From Bryobacterales bacterium (GTDB lineage: Bacteria > Acidobacteriota > Terriglobia > Bryobacterales > Bryobacteraceae): a DNA stretch of 64,000 bases. This document shows positions 1 through 8,969 of the stretch, in pieces (within the stretch, counting starts at the first letter, position 1; every line of letters starts with the position of its first letter). The notes beneath the pieces were generated by a model that saw only the letters and a list, made by a program, of their open reading frames with translations, had not been told where the DNA came from and ran no database searches. The translations under genes were made by a program, and so were the position numbers. Where the stretch lies: contig PLDF01000478.1 of NCBI GenBank assembly GCA_003135055.1, forward strand, positions 1 to 64,000, written 5' to 3'.

Positions 1-1
1 C

Positions 2-1054
2 GACGACCAGGCGGAGACAGTGCTGGCAAAATTTCTGCGCGGTGCATGGACTGAGGGCCTGAGCGGTATCCATCAAGTTGTCGAATTTCCTGAGGGCCGG
101 ATCCTTCGCCCGTTGCTCGGTGCAACAAGGGTTGAGGTCGAGGCATATCTTCGCTCTGTGGGACAGGTGTGGCGTGAAGACTCGTCGAATGCAGACTCTG
201 CTTATACCCGCAATCGAATTCGCCACGAGTTGCTGCCAATGCTCGAAGCATGGAATCCGCGTTTGCGCGCGCACCTGGCACAGATGGCCGAATTGGCCCG
301 CGACGATGAGGCAGCCTGGCAGGCTGAGATGGCCAGGCTTGCGCCGCAGTTGCTGCTGCCAGGCCGCCCGGTTCGTGGAGGAGGCCGAGCGGCTGGCGCT
401 GGCGTTGCTCTGGATGTGACGCGCCTCGCCGCCCTGGGCCCGGCCGTGCAGAGGAGAATCCTCCGTTATGCCGTGGAGCAGCTTGGAGCGGCACTGGACT
501 TTCAGTCGACGGATGCCTTGCGCGATCTGGCGCTGACGGGGCGGGCTGGCCGGAAGTGTGAGCTTGCCCAGGGAGTGAAGGCCGAGCGCACTCCGCGGGA
601 ACTCAGGTTGGTTGTGGAAGAGCCGACCTCAAGCAGGGACGGCGTGGCGAGCCCAGTTGCCGAGTACAAGGAGGTGATTCCCGGGGAAATCTCCGCACCG
701 GCCTTCGGGCTGCGGTTGAGGATCCAAGTATCAGGAAGCGGTGCGGGGGCAGAGTCTCCACCTGACTCAAGTGCGGTGGCTACGCTGCGCAACTGGCGTC
801 CCGGTGACAGGGTCAGATTGCGCCATTCCAGCGGGCCGCGCAAAGTGAAGGAAGTGCTTGAACGGATGCGTGTTACCGGGAGTCGCCGGGCGATCTGGCC
901 GGTGCTCGAGGTCAGTGGCCGCATCGTCTGGATGCAGGGCGTGGAACTGGAGCCGGAGCAGGGAATTGAAGTTGTAGCGACCGCTTTGGGCGATGCCTCG
1001 GGCGGCGGCAGCGCTTTGACCACTCGCTTTGGAACTTTTGATGTAGGTTTATGA
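2..1054 (+). CDS. tilS: tRNA(Ile)-lysidine synthase TilS, 5'-truncated
   Basis: Forms lysidine at C34 of the CAU-anticodon isoleucine tRNA so that it reads AUA; cytoplasmic and normally essential. The window opens inside the N-terminal PP-loop ATPase domain: the first readable residues are DDQAETVLAKF, the conserved segment after the ATP-binding loop. The family signatures LRPLL and WREDSSNADSAYTRNRIRHE follow. The C-terminal domain has WRPGDRVRLR, the usual TilS C-terminal hallmark. About the first hundred residues, including the SGGxDS loop, lie outside the window. ftsH follows on the same strand after 227 bp, a tilS-ftsH order common in bacteria. Identification is firm; the start cannot be given. 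Confidence 0.93.
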   Translation, partial: DDQAETVLAKFLRGAWTEGLSGIHQVVEFPEGRILRPLLGATRVEVEAYLRSVGQVWREDSSNADSAYTRNRIRHELLPMLEAWNPRLRAHLAQMAELARDDEAAWQAEMARLAPQLLLPGRPVRGGGRAAGAGVALDVTRLAALGPAVQRRILRYAVEQLGAALDFQSTDALRDLALTGRAGRKCELAQGVKAERTPRELRLVVEEPTSSRDGVASPVAEYKEVIPGEISAPAFGLRLRIQVSGSGAGAESPPDSSAVATLRNWRPGDRVRLRHSSGPRKVKEVLERMRVTGSRRAIWPVLEVSGRIVWMQGVELEPEQGIEVVATALGDASGGGSALTTRFGTFDVGL

Positions 1055-1281
1055 CCCAAAGGCATGCAAAGAATCGGTTGTTTGCGTATTCCAACTTACC
1101 GAGCCTTCGGAGTACAATCGACCTTACTGCTCATCCAAGCGGCAAGATAAACGTGTCTTCCGTAAGGGCGGTGGGTACTTTCTGTGACTTATAGGAACGT
1201 ACGCGCGTCTATTAAGGGTGATGTGGGCGGTGATGGAAGAACAATAATGACTTCCCCCCCCGCCGGGAAAGAGGAATCCTG

Positions 1282-3198
1282 GTGAATTCGACAGTTAAAA
1301 CGGTAATGTTCTGGGTCTTCATACTCATGTGCCTGATGCTTCTTTGGACAGTAGTCACAAAGAACACGGGTGGGGGAAAAGACCAGGAGATTTCCTACTC
1401 AGATCTGTTCGATAAAGCGCAAGCCGGTTTGGTGCAGGATGTGACCATTGAGGGCACCGAACTCCATGGCCACCTGAAGGCCACGCCCAAGGATCAGTTC
1501 CACACCACGGTTCCTGCGAATTACCAAGATCTCGAACAGGCGCTGCGTGCCGACAAGGTTTCGCTGGCCATCAAGACGCCGCAGACCGGATACCTGATTC
1601 CGTTGCTGATCAACATTGGCCCGTTCGTGCTGCTCGGCGCAATCTGGTTCTTCATGCTGCGCCAGATGCAGTCGGGCGGCAACAAGGCGCTGAGCTTTGG
1701 CAAGAGCCGGGCGCGGCTGCTGAGCATGCAGCAGAAGAAGGTGACGTTCAAGGACGTTGCCGGCGTGGACGAAGCCAAGGAAGAGCTGAAGGAGATAATC
1801 GAGTATCTGCGCGAGCCGCAGAAGTTCCAAAAGCTGGGCGGACGGATTCCCAAGGGAGTGCTGCTGGTGGGACCTCCGGGAACGGGCAAGACGCTGCTGG
1901 CGAGGGCTGTGGCCGGCGAAGCGAATGTGCCGTTCTTCTCGATCTCAGGCTCGGATTTTGTGGAGATGTTTGTAGGCGTGGGCGCGAGCCGCGTACGCGA
2001 CCTGTTTGAGCAGGGCAAGAAGAATGCGCCGTGCATCATCTTTATCGATGAAATCGACGCTGTGGGACGCCATCGCGGCGCCGGCCTCGGCGGCGGACAC
2101 GACGAGCGCGAGCAGACTCTCAACCAGTTGCTGGTGGAGATGGACGGCTTTGAATCGAACGAAGGCGTCATCCTGGTGGCTGCCACCAATCGCCCCGACG
2201 TGCTGGACCCCGCGCTGCTGCGGCCCGGACGTTTCGACCGGCGCGTGGTGGTAGGGCGTCCCGACGTGCTGGGACGCGAAGCGATTCTGCGCGTGCACAC
2301 CAAGAAGATTCCGCTGGGCGATAACGTCGATCTTTCCGTACTGGCCCGCGGAACGCCCGGATTGGCCGGCGCGGATCTCGCCAACCTGGTGAACGAAGCG
2401 GCTTTGAACGCGGCGCGGCAAAACCGCAAAGTGGTCATGATGATCGATTTCGAAGTCGCCAAGGACAAGATCCTGATGGGCGCCGAGCGTAAATCGATGG
2501 TGATGAGCGATGCCGAAAAGAAGAATACGGCGTATCACGAAGCCGGTCACGCGCTGGTCGCGGTGGTGCTGCCGAATGCCGATCCGCTGCATAAAGTGAC
2601 CATCATCCCGCGCGGCATGGCGCTGGGCGTCACCATGCAGTTGCCGGTAGACGACAAGCACTCCTACAACAAGGATTACCTGCTGGCTGAGCTCGCCATC
2701 CTGATGGCCGGACGCATCGCGGAAGAGAAGTTCATGCACCAGATGACCACGGGCGCGGGCAACGACATCGAGCGCGCCACCGAAATGGCCCGCAAGATGG
2801 TCTGCGAGTGGGGCATGAGCGAGCTGGGTCCGCTGAGTTTCGGCAAGAAGGAAGAGCAGATCTTCCTGGGCCGCGAAATCGCGCAGCATCGCGATTACAG
2901 CGAAGAGACGGCCATCCGCATCGATGAGCAGGTGAAAAAGCTGGTGCAGGGCGGATACGACACGGCGGCCCGCGTCATCGACGAGCATGCGGTGGCGTTG
3001 GTGAAGATTGCGGAAATGCTGCTCGAGCGCGAGATGCTGGACGGCAACGAAGTGGCGCAGATCATCAAGGGCGAGGATTTGCCGCCGAAGCCCACATCGG
3101 GAACCAAGGATTCAGGCGAGACTCAGCAAGTCATCCGGCCCGAAGCTGGACGCCGCTTGCCGGGGCTGACCGAAGGGGAGCGCCCGCAGCCGGCGTGA
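1282..3198 (+). CDS. ftsH: ATP-dependent zinc metalloprotease FtsH
   Basis: Membrane-anchored AAA+ protease that extracts and degrades misfolded membrane proteins and some regulators. The 638 residues follow family order: a transmembrane segment near residues 7-25, a periplasmic part, a second transmembrane segment near 105-127, then the AAA+ module with Walker A GPPGTGKT at 197-204 and Walker [10 protein letters not shown] around 252-260. The second region of homology [13 protein letters not shown] and the zinc site HEAGH at 419-423 follow. The start is GTG at 1282, preceded by a purine-rich AAAGAGGAA. The stop overlaps the next gene by 4 bp (GTGA). The proline-rich C-terminal tail is variable in the family. 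Confidence 0.97.
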   Translation: MNSTVKTVMFWVFILMCLMLLWTVVTKNTGGGKDQEISYSDLFDKAQAGLVQDVTIEGTELHGHLKATPKDQFHTTVPANYQDLEQALRADKVSLAIKTPQTGYLIPLLINIGPFVLLGAIWFFMLRQMQSGGNKALSFGKSRARLLSMQQKKVTFKDVAGVDEAKEELKEIIEYLREPQKFQKLGGRIPKGVLLVGPPGTGKTLLARAVAGEANVPFFSISGSDFVEMFVGVGASRVRDLFEQGKKNAPCIIFIDEIDAVGRHRGAGLGGGHDEREQTLNQLLVEMDGFESNEGVILVAATNRPDVLDPALLRPGRFDRRVVVGRPDVLGREAILRVHTKKIPLGDNVDLSVLARGTPGLAGADLANLVNEAALNAARQNRKVVMMIDFEVAKDKILMGAERKSMVMSDAEKKNTAYHEAGHALVAVVLPNADPLHKVTIIPRGMALGVTMQLPVDDKHSYNKDYLLAELAILMAGRIAEEKFMHQMTTGAGNDIERATEMARKMVCEWGMSELGPLSFGKKEEQIFLGREIAQHRDYSEETAIRIDEQVKKLVQGGYDTAARVIDEHAVALVKIAEMLLEREMLDGNEVAQIIKGEDLPPKPTSGTKDSGETQQVIRPEAGRRLPGLTEGERPQPA

Positions 3199-3824
3199 TC
3201 CCGCGTTTCCAGGTTTATCTGTTCGACATTGACGGTACGCTGCTCGATTCCGCCCAGGATATTTGCGGCGCCATCCAGCAGGTGCTCGATACCAAAGATT
3301 GCGGGCCGGTCACCTTCGAGTTTCTGAAGGGCTATATCGGCCTTCATCTGATCGAGGTATTCGGCGATGTCCTGCCGCATTACTCGCCCGCGCAAATCGA
3401 CGAGTTGGTGCAGGAGTATCGCGCGTTATATCCGGCGCGCGGCCACAAGCTGACGAAGGTTTATCCGGGCGTAGTCGAGACTCTGCCGGTGCTGGGCGGA
3501 CGCAAATCCACCGCATCCACCAAGGGCACCACCGGCAGCCGCGCCATTCTTCAGCAGTTCGGATTGCTGCCGCACTTCGACCACGTGCAGGGAACCGACG
3601 GCTTTCCATGCAAACCTGCGCCGGACGTGATTCTGAACGCTCTGGCGGCGCTGGGCGCCCAACCCGAAGACTGCCTGATGATCGGCGACGCCCCGAGCGA
3701 CATGATCGCCGGCAAGCGCGCCGGCGTGAAAACCTGCGCGGTACGTTACGGCTACGGCAAAGAAGCCGAGCTGGCGCAGCATCGGCCCGATTATTGGGTG
3801 GCGGATCTGCGCGAGCTGATATAG
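3195..3824 (+). CDS. HAD-superfamily phosphatase, phosphoglycolate-phosphatase-like
   Basis: Haloacid-dehalogenase-fold hydrolase, probably a small-molecule phosphatase acting in the cytoplasm. Motif I is [10 protein letters not shown] with the nucleophile Asp at residue 11 and the acid/base Asp at 13. A helical cap spans about 20-90, motif II is in the [10 protein letters not shown] stretch, motif III lysine is in GFPCKPAPD, and motif IV is [16 protein letters not shown]. The 209-residue length fits the Gph/PpaX group. It starts on a GTG overlapping the ftsH stop by 4 bp, so it is translationally coupled to ftsH. Substrate cannot be read from sequence; phosphoglycolate or pyrophosphate are possible. 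Confidence 0.85.
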   Translation: MIPRFQVYLFDIDGTLLDSAQDICGAIQQVLDTKDCGPVTFEFLKGYIGLHLIEVFGDVLPHYSPAQIDELVQEYRALYPARGHKLTKVYPGVVETLPVLGGRKSTASTKGTTGSRAILQQFGLLPHFDHVQGTDGFPCKPAPDVILNALAALGAQPEDCLMIGDAPSDMIAGKRAGVKTCAVRYGYGKEAELAQHRPDYWVADLRELI

Positions 3825-3896
3825 CCGCAGTTACGCGGATAACGACGAAGGCGCCGCCAGAAAAGCCCGGCATCGCCTGGCCGGGGCCGCGGTAAC

Positions 3897-4250
3897 GGCT
3901 GCGGACACGGGATCGTTCTGGTGAAGGCGCGCTGGACGGCATGGATCGCCGATCGCCCGAAACCGAGGCCCTGCGGACGGAAATGGAAGGCGCGGTAGCG
4001 CAGGCGGTGATGCAGTTGCCCGAAACCCAGAGAGAAGTGCTGATCCTCGCCCACTTCGAGCAACTGTCTCTGGCGGAGATCGCGCAGGTATTGGAAATTG
4101 AGGAGCCCGCGGTCAGGTCGCGCCGGTTGAGCCACGAGCGCTACGGCTGCACCTGGAGCGCGCAACCGCTCGGAACGGGCCGGTATCTGTTTGCCGTGCG
4201 CAGTCGACCCATCGGCGCTCAAAGAGGAGGGCCGCATCGTGCTCAGCGCT
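3897..4250 (+). pseudogene. Remnant of an ECF-type sigma factor (region 4)
   Basis: Only a sigma-70 region 4 helix-turn-helix is recognisable: the block from QLPETQREVLILAHFEQLS to AEIAQVLEIEEPAVRSR, which is the typical ECF signature. The reading frame is closed upstream by a TAA at 3894-3896 and contains no region 2. After VRSR, at about 4140, the family continuation (L-R-L-H-L-E-R) is found in another frame, which shows a frameshift. The remnant abuts, in opposite orientation, a truncated ABC-permease start. I infer a deletion that removed most of both genes. Beyond about 4190 no homology is clear. Confidence 0.6.
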
Positions 4251-4329
4251 CCCGTGCCGCCCAGGATTGTCGCCGCCTGGCAGTGCGTTGGAGGTGAATC
4301 TATACGCGTCGGGCAACGAACGAGTCTAC

Positions 4330-4396
4330 GACCGCGTTCCTGGTCGAAGCGGCGGCGGTGCAGCAAATACCGCAGGCGGCGAAAGAAGCGGCTCAT
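4330..4396 (-). pseudogene. Truncated start of an ABC-transporter permease (MacB-like)
   Basis: Twelve bases downstream of padR on the same strand, an ATG at 4396 opens MSRFFRRLRYLLHRRRFDQE, which matches the N-terminus of the large MacB/FtsX-type permeases that usually follow padR genes in Acidobacteria. After about 21 residues the permease sequence stops and the frame runs into unrelated DNA antisense to the sigma-factor remnant. The native protein would be around 800 residues. The gene is therefore dead, leaving padR without its usual partner. Confidence 0.55.
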
Positions 4397-4407
4397 CGGC
4401 GATCCCT

Positions 4408-4734
4408 CTACGCGGTGCGCAGCACGGCTTGAATGGCTTCGTGGATGCGGTCATAGCCGGACAACTGGGCTTCAAGCTCTCTTCGTCCGGCCGGCGTCAG
4501 ACGATAGAAACGGACTTTGCGGCTGGTTTCGGAGATGCCCCATTCCGAGGACGCCCAGCCGTTGAGCAGGATTCTCTGAAGCGCCGGGTAGAGCACCCCT
4601 TCCTCTACGCGCAGTACTTCGGACGAGAGCGAGTGAATTCGCTGGGCGATGGCGTACCCGTGGAGGGGGCCGGAGCGGAGCACCCGCAAGATCAAGAGCG
4701 TCAGCGCCCCGGAAGGCATCTCTTTTCTAGGCAT
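4408..4734 (-). CDS. PadR-family transcriptional regulator
   Basis: Winged-helix repressor of the short PadR type (108 residues). The N-terminus has LTLLILRVLRSGPLHGYAIA, then the recognition region VLRVEEGVLYPALQRI and the wing KVRFYRLTPAGRREL, all typical. In Acidobacteria such genes normally head an operon with an ABC permease; here only the first codons of that permease remain. The ATG lies 2 bp from an 8-bp inverted repeat (4736-4766), which suggests autoregulation. The ligand and current targets are unknown. Confidence 0.9.
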   Translation of the reverse strand: MPRKEMPSGALTLLILRVLRSGPLHGYAIAQRIHSLSSEVLRVEEGVLYPALQRILLNGWASSEWGISETSRKVRFYRLTPAGRRELEAQLSGYDRIHEAIQAVLRTA

Positions 4735-4735
4735 A

Positions 4736-4766
4736 TTAACTATATGGGTATTGTAACGATAGTTAA
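4736..4766. promoter_or_regulatory. Inverted repeat at padR start, candidate PadR operator
   Basis: TTAACTAT at 4736-4743 is exactly mirrored by ATAGTTAA at 4759-4766 with a 15-bp spacer, centred on 4751. It sits immediately upstream of the padR ATG (minus strand) in a locally AT-rich stretch. PadR proteins bind dyads near their own promoters, so autorepression is a reasonable inference; no binding is shown. Confidence 0.45.
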
Positions 4767-4921
4767 GCCCGGCGTCAAGTGTTGTGAATGTGTCCGAATG
4801 TGTCTCAAGCGGCTACGGTGGCCAAGGCGGAATTGGCCGGGCGAATCGGAAAACTATCGGCGGGCGCATTGGACAAGGTCCGCGGCGGTTTGCAGCTCTT
4901 GTTCGACCGCGCGTAAACCGC

Positions 4922-6310
4922 TTACCGGGGGTCCACCGTTCCCGCGGCCATCATGTGCAGCGCCGTCAAGCCCGGCATGAAAAAGTAATCGCCGCCGCGG
5001 AGCTCGACAAAATCGGGCAGCGCGCCGCAGATGAACGGCGGGTTGCGCGGATCGGTTGTGCCTTGCACCACGAATCTGCCTTTGCCGCCGTGGTTGCCGG
5101 TCAGCAGATCGTTGTCGTTGCCCTGGCGCGCGTCGTTGCCGTACTGAATCCACTGCTGCTGCACGAACTCGAATTGCCGGAACAGGCTGGCGTTCAACGC
5201 CATGAAGACGATGCCGCGCTCGTCCTTATCGTTCACTGGCTCGCCCTCGGGGACGTAAGCGCCGTAAGTCATTCCGCGCCGCATAATCCGGCGGCGGTTT
5301 ACCAGTTCGCCGTTGAATCCGAACGAATCGCGGGGGTTGGCGCGGCGGATATGCGCCCCCAGCGGGCAGCGGGCGCCGGCCGGATCGGCGCCGTACGTGA
5401 AATCGGTGTTGCGATTCGGGTCTTTGACGATCGACGGGTCGGGCCGGTCGGGCGACAGCTCGAGCGGCGTTCCATCGCGCCAGCGGCCGAGGAACTTCGC
5501 GGCCAGTTGCTCTTTCGTGCCGGGCGCGTATCGCTTGGCTTGCTCGTCGAGATACCGGCGGAATGTGGCGACGTTCTGGTGCATCTTGCGATACGCCATG
5601 AAGGTTCCATTCCGCGCCAGCAGATGCGGAATCGGCGCCACCGGAAGCTCGCCCGATTCGTCGGCATAACCGAGCAGGAATTCACCCGTGGCCAGCGCCT
5701 CCCACCGGCCGTCTTTGGTCAGCTTGCCTTGGCCGGGAACGCAATCCCTCTGCGCGCCTTTGAAATCGGGGTTGCCAAAGCCATCGGTGTAGCCGAAGTG
5801 TTCCTTCGTAGTCGGTTGTCCATCGATGAAAACGGCGGAGGCGTCCTGCGCGTAGAGCAGCCGCGCGCCCTTGGTTTCATCCATGATTCGCTGCATTTCG
5901 GAGCATCGGTGATCGAGGGCTTCCTGGCTGCGGCCATTCACGCCGAGCCAGACGTGGACGCGGTCCCCGTCCCAGACCGCATCCCACCGCTCAGGCGCGT
6001 CCTTGCCGGTATCGCCCAGAATCTCGCCGCGCGCCTTCATGCCCTGTTGGAACTCGACGGGGAAACTCAGCAATGTCTCTTCCGGCAAGCCGAGTTGAAT
6101 GAGGCCGGGGTGCGTGAAGGCGATGTTGACGGTGGATGCGGGCTTGCCGGAGTCCCATTTGACGCCCGTGGTGATGTGGGAAACCACGTGCCCGACGAAT
6201 CGCTGCGCGGCCTTCAAGTCGAGCAGCTCAAGCAGCAGGTAACGGGCAAACGGAAAGTTGTATCCGCGCAGCGCGAAGCCCTGGATATCGGAGACGTCGA
6301 TTTCAGTCAT
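4922..6310 (-). CDS. Dyp-type heme peroxidase
   Basis: Dye-decolourising peroxidase: heme enzyme oxidising bulky substrates with hydrogen peroxide. At 462 residues it belongs to the longer (C/D-like) classes. The distal-face motif GYTDG is at 173-177, with the catalytic Asp at 176, and the presumed proximal heme ligand is His320 in CPLGAHIRRANP. I place the start at the ATG at 6310, which has AGGAG about 11 nt upstream and overlaps the preceding gene by 8 bp; an in-frame opening further upstream lacks a better site. No signal peptide is visible, so a cytosolic or encapsulated location is more likely than export. It is the last gene of a three-gene minus-strand cassette with two mutually related proteins of unknown function. 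Confidence 0.92.
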   Translation of the reverse strand: MTEIDVSDIQGFALRGYNFPFARYLLLELLDLKAAQRFVGHVVSHITTGVKWDSGKPASTVNIAFTHPGLIQLGLPEETLLSFPVEFQQGMKARGEILGDTGKDAPERWDAVWDGDRVHVWLGVNGRSQEALDHRCSEMQRIMDETKGARLLYAQDASAVFIDGQPTTKEHFGYTDGFGNPDFKGAQRDCVPGQGKLTKDGRWEALATGEFLLGYADESGELPVAPIPHLLARNGTFMAYRKMHQNVATFRRYLDEQAKRYAPGTKEQLAAKFLGRWRDGTPLELSPDRPDPSIVKDPNRNTDFTYGADPAGARCPLGAHIRRANPRDSFGFNGELVNRRRIMRRGMTYGAYVPEGEPVNDKDERGIVFMALNASLFRQFEFVQQQWIQYGNDARQGNDNDLLTGNHGGKGRFVVQGTTDPRNPPFICGALPDFVELRGGDYFFMPGLTALHMMAAGTVDPR

Positions 6311-6935
6311 GGGGCCGGTTCTCCTGCGGGGTGCGGTGGGAATCGTCGCCGCCGGGATCGGGCGCAGGCGCGCGGCGCATGGCATCGAGAAACTCGCCGA
6401 AGGCTTTTTGGAGAACCGCCGGCTCTTCGCCCTGATGCCGTTCTATAAACCGGGCCAGCGCGGATTGAAGCTGGAGCGCCTGCAAATTCTGCTTGACGGT
6501 CTTATTATTGACGTCGGCGAAATAGAACGTGGTATTCACCTGACACTTCTTCATATAGGCGGCGAATGCATGTGCATCGTCCACGCCCGGGTATCCCACG
6601 CAATGTTGCCAGACGGAATGTACAAACTCGCGGGCCTCGGTGGCCATGCGCATCAGGTAGGCGTCCAGCTCGCCGTCGAAGTTGCTCTCAAAGACCAGAT
6701 ATCGCGACTTCAAGTGCTCTTCGCAGGCCGGCGCGCCGACATACGCCACGTCGTCCATCACCACCAGGCGCGCCTGGTGCGTGCCCGTGACCCGCGCCAG
6801 CGGACTGCGGCGATCGCGCGGCTGGCGGGCGAGATACCAACGGATCGCGGTGGCATGAGCGAGATCCTTCGAATCGCCCTGGATGATGGGCGAGAGGATG
6901 GTCAAGCCGTAGATCTGGCCGTTTTGGTTAGCCAT
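6303..6935 (-). CDS. Unknown protein B of the Dyp-peroxidase cassette
   Basis: A 210-residue soluble-looking protein that I do not recognise as a named family. It shares a pattern with the gene just upstream: a (Y/D)YL(V/I)F(E/F)SNF(D/N)G core (here YLVFESNFDGELDAYL), then a W..(C)..YPG segment, a YM..V/Y-rich strand and a C-terminal helical L..Q.A..RF region. This order, roughly 100 residues long, marks the two as paralogues. Its stop overlaps the peroxidase start by 8 bp, so the two are probably translated together. A role as partner, substrate handler or regulator of the peroxidase is inference from position only. Confidence 0.7.
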   Translation of the reverse strand: MANQNGQIYGLTILSPIIQGDSKDLAHATAIRWYLARQPRDRRSPLARVTGTHQARLVVMDDVAYVGAPACEEHLKSRYLVFESNFDGELDAYLMRMATEAREFVHSVWQHCVGYPGVDDAHAFAAYMKKCQVNTTFYFADVNNKTVKQNLQALQLQSALARFIERHQGEEPAVLQKAFGEFLDAMRRAPAPDPGGDDSHRTPQENRPHD

Positions 6936-6948
6936 TAAGTACCTACCA

Positions 6949-7515
6949 TTACGTACCTACCGGAGCCATGCCCGTGGACCCGAGGTCGGGCTGCACTTTA
7001 ACCAGGAATTCCACATACGCTTTTTCAAAATCGCCCAGCGCGAGCGACTGGCTGGTCCTGGCGAACTGGTCGACCGCATCCTGGACGCGCAGGGCGGCTT
7101 TGACGTCGTTGGTGGCGGCGCGCGGATACGAGTTGTAGTAATAATCGGTGTCGAACTGGACGCGGCCGATGTACTCCTTGAACGGCGTCACCGGTACCGC
7201 GCCCGGGTACTTCTCGCTCCACCACCAGATCAGGTTGAGCCCGATCGACAGGACCGCCGAGAACGCGTCGATGTATTGGTTCCAGGTGCCGTTGAAGTTA
7301 CTGAAGAAAATCAGATAATCGTAGCGCAGATTTTCGGCGGGTTGCTTTTCGGAGAGCCGCGGGAAGCCGTTGCGGGGAACGACGACCCACCGCGCAAAAT
7401 GGATGAAGGAGAGATTCTTCAGATCGGCCTGGAGCGGCTTGACCAGCCCCAGCACGAAAAAGAAAGCGCGCAAGACCGGCGTCTTCCACCACTTCATCGG
7501 CGTGATGGCGTTCAT
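6949..7515 (-). CDS. Unknown protein A of the Dyp-peroxidase cassette
   Basis: First gene of the cassette, about 188 residues from the ATG at 7515; a GTG at 7545 is a second start candidate and neither has a clear ribosome site. The core YDYLIFFSNFNGTWNQYIDAFS aligns with the neighbouring protein B, followed by a Trp-rich stretch WWWSEKYPG and YYYNSYPRAA. Aromatic residues are unusually frequent. The N-terminal hydrophobic segment VLRAFFFVLGLVKPL could be a membrane-associated helix. Only 13 bp separate it from protein B. Function unknown. Confidence 0.65.
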   Translation of the reverse strand: MNAITPMKWWKTPVLRAFFFVLGLVKPLQADLKNLSFIHFARWVVVPRNGFPRLSEKQPAENLRYDYLIFFSNFNGTWNQYIDAFSAVLSIGLNLIWWWSEKYPGAVPVTPFKEYIGRVQFDTDYYYNSYPRAATNDVKAALRVQDAVDQFARTSQSLALGDFEKAYVEFLVKVQPDLGSTGMAPVGT

Positions 7516-7690
7516 CGCATAGGCTTTGCCATTGATGTTAGTCACGGGTTGATCGATTATGAAACAGAGCGGGCGTGGATGCAAGCGGGTAAAAGGTGGA
7601 GGAAGGATCGAGGAGGGTCGGGGCGGTCTTTTCGCCTCGGCGCCCGGAAAGGGCAGCCAAGAAGCCCATGCTGTATATGTTATCATCTAG

Positions 7691-7930
7691 ATGAGGAGTG
7701 ATAACACGATTCGCACCCAGGTCAGCCTCGAAAAAGAGGAGTACCAATTGGCGAAGAAAGAGGCCAAGGCTCAAGGCATATCGGTCGCTCACTTCGTTCG
7801 CATGGCGGTCCGCGACAAGCTTCCCGCCAAGGATGCGGCGCCCTGGATGCGCTACGCCGGCGACGTGGAATCCGGCAATCCGAACTCCAGCCAAACCATC
7901 GACGAAATAGTCTATGGCGCGAAAGACTGA
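7691..7930 (+). CDS. Ribbon-helix-helix antitoxin of a VapBC-like module
   Basis: A 79-residue DNA-binding antitoxin. The N-terminal strand TIRTQVSLEKEEYQLAKKEA and the following helix GISVAHFVRMAVRD form a CopG/Arc-type ribbon-helix-helix. The C-terminal part (from about residue 48) is polar and would wrap the toxin. It overlaps the PIN-domain gene by 17 bp, the standard coupling of antitoxin and toxin. It is divergent from the Dyp cassette. Autoregulation of the operon is expected from the family. Confidence 0.85.
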   Translation: MRSDNTIRTQVSLEKEEYQLAKKEAKAQGISVAHFVRMAVRDKLPAKDAAPWMRYAGDVESGNPNSSQTIDEIVYGAKD

Positions 7931-8315
7931 AGCCTACGTGGATACGTCGGCGCTGATCGCGTTTCGCGACCGCTCCGATACTTTCCATCCACTCTTCCGG
8001 CGCCTCTTCTCGGATCCGCCGCCGCTCGCGACCTCGGCGCTTGTCGTCGCGGAAGGCCACGGCTGGTTTCTGCGGCGTTACGATTCCATCCGCGCCATTC
8101 AGTTCCTCAACTTCATCGCAGTACTGCCGATGGAAGTGCTTCCGTTCGACGGCGCCGAACTGCTCAAAGCCGCCAAACTGATCAAGAAATTCTCCGATCA
8201 AACGCTGACGCTGGCGGACGCGCACGGATTGGCAGTCATGCAAGACCGGCGGAATCAAGTCTGCTGGTCCACCGATAGGCATCTGCAGTTGACCGGCGTG
8301 CCCTTGGTGATTTGA
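7914..8315 (+). CDS. PIN-domain ribonuclease toxin (VapC-like)
   Basis: A 133-residue PIN-domain nuclease. The acidic metal site is complete: Asp10 in YVDTSALIAF, Glu47 in SALVVAEGHGW, Asp102 in LTLADAHGLAVM and Asp121 in STDRHL. VapC toxins cleave tRNA or rRNA with magnesium; the target here is not predictable. It is preceded and overlapped by a ribbon-helix-helix antitoxin, and no frameshift or stop is seen, so the module looks functional. Confidence 0.88.
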   Translation: MARKTEAYVDTSALIAFRDRSDTFHPLFRRLFSDPPPLATSALVVAEGHGWFLRRYDSIRAIQFLNFIAVLPMEVLPFDGAELLKAAKLIKKFSDQTLTLADAHGLAVMQDRRNQVCWSTDRHLQLTGVPLVI

Positions 8316-8564
8316 AGCGTTGAATTGAGGTAACTATGAATTTCCAACATGCTGCGTCTTCAGCCTCGCGGCGTGTCCCGTGAGTGTAGCGCTTGGCTGG
8401 CGATGTCCGGCGCCGCGGGACGGCAGCGTCCTAATGTTGACAACATTAACCGCGATCAAGGGCAGCCATGCAAAGCCAAGGGTCGATTGCCGCCGTCCGT
8501 AATCGGACAAGCGTGTTCGTTTGGGGACGCGCTTGATGAATGCCGGAGGGCGTTGCGATCTCTG

Positions 8565-8969
8565 CTACTGCTTGGCCGGTACGCCCGAGACCCCGGTCGC
8601 GCCCGCACGCCTGGCACGGCGTACGAAGGATTGGTCGAAGGATACAAACATGGCGCCGGGTAACCTGCTGCTTAAGTGGATCGCGTCAGCCAGTTCAACA
8701 CCGTGCGCTGTCAGTGCGAGGGCGGCCGCCATAGATGGTTTATCCTCCGTATGCACGTTGCTGAGGCCGAGCAACTTCGTAAGCGCTTCGCGGATTGCGC
8801 TTTCATCAAATCCATAGAGGCTGCGGAGCACCCAGCCGGTTTCCAGCAATACCGTTTTTGCAATCCAGATTGGGCCTGCCGCAAACAAAGATCTTGCCGC
8901 GGCAGCCTGTTTTGGATCGTCCGCGGTCAGCAGCCGGACCACTACATTAGTATCGACCGCTACCATCAC
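8565..8969 (-). CDS. PIN-domain ribonuclease toxin (VapC-like), second module
   Basis: A 134-residue PIN-domain protein with Asp6 (VAVDTNVVVRLL), Glu43 (VLLETGWVL), Asp95 (ELADAIHLS) and Asp112 (VSFDQSF), so the catalytic site is intact. It overlaps its antitoxin gene by 23 bp. It faces the first PIN module tail to tail across a 249-bp gap with no recognisable content. The two PIN proteins are not close relatives and pair with antitoxins of different fold, so this is not a recent duplication. Confidence 0.88.
   Translation of the reverse strand: MMVAVDTNVVVRLLTADDPKQAAAARSLFAAGPIWIAKTVLLETGWVLRSLYGFDESAIREALTKLLGLSNVHTEDKPSMAAALALTAHGVELADAIHLSSRLPGAMFVSFDQSFVRRARRAGATGVSGVPAKQ

Noticed and set aside
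1399-2988. Long open frames on the minus strand inside ftsH (and similar long shadows inside glgC, the amidohydrolases, the HGSNAT-like gene and the S9 peptidase gene)
   Set aside because: They mirror the codon structure of strongly supported genes in high-GC DNA, have no domain hits by eye and no independent start sites.
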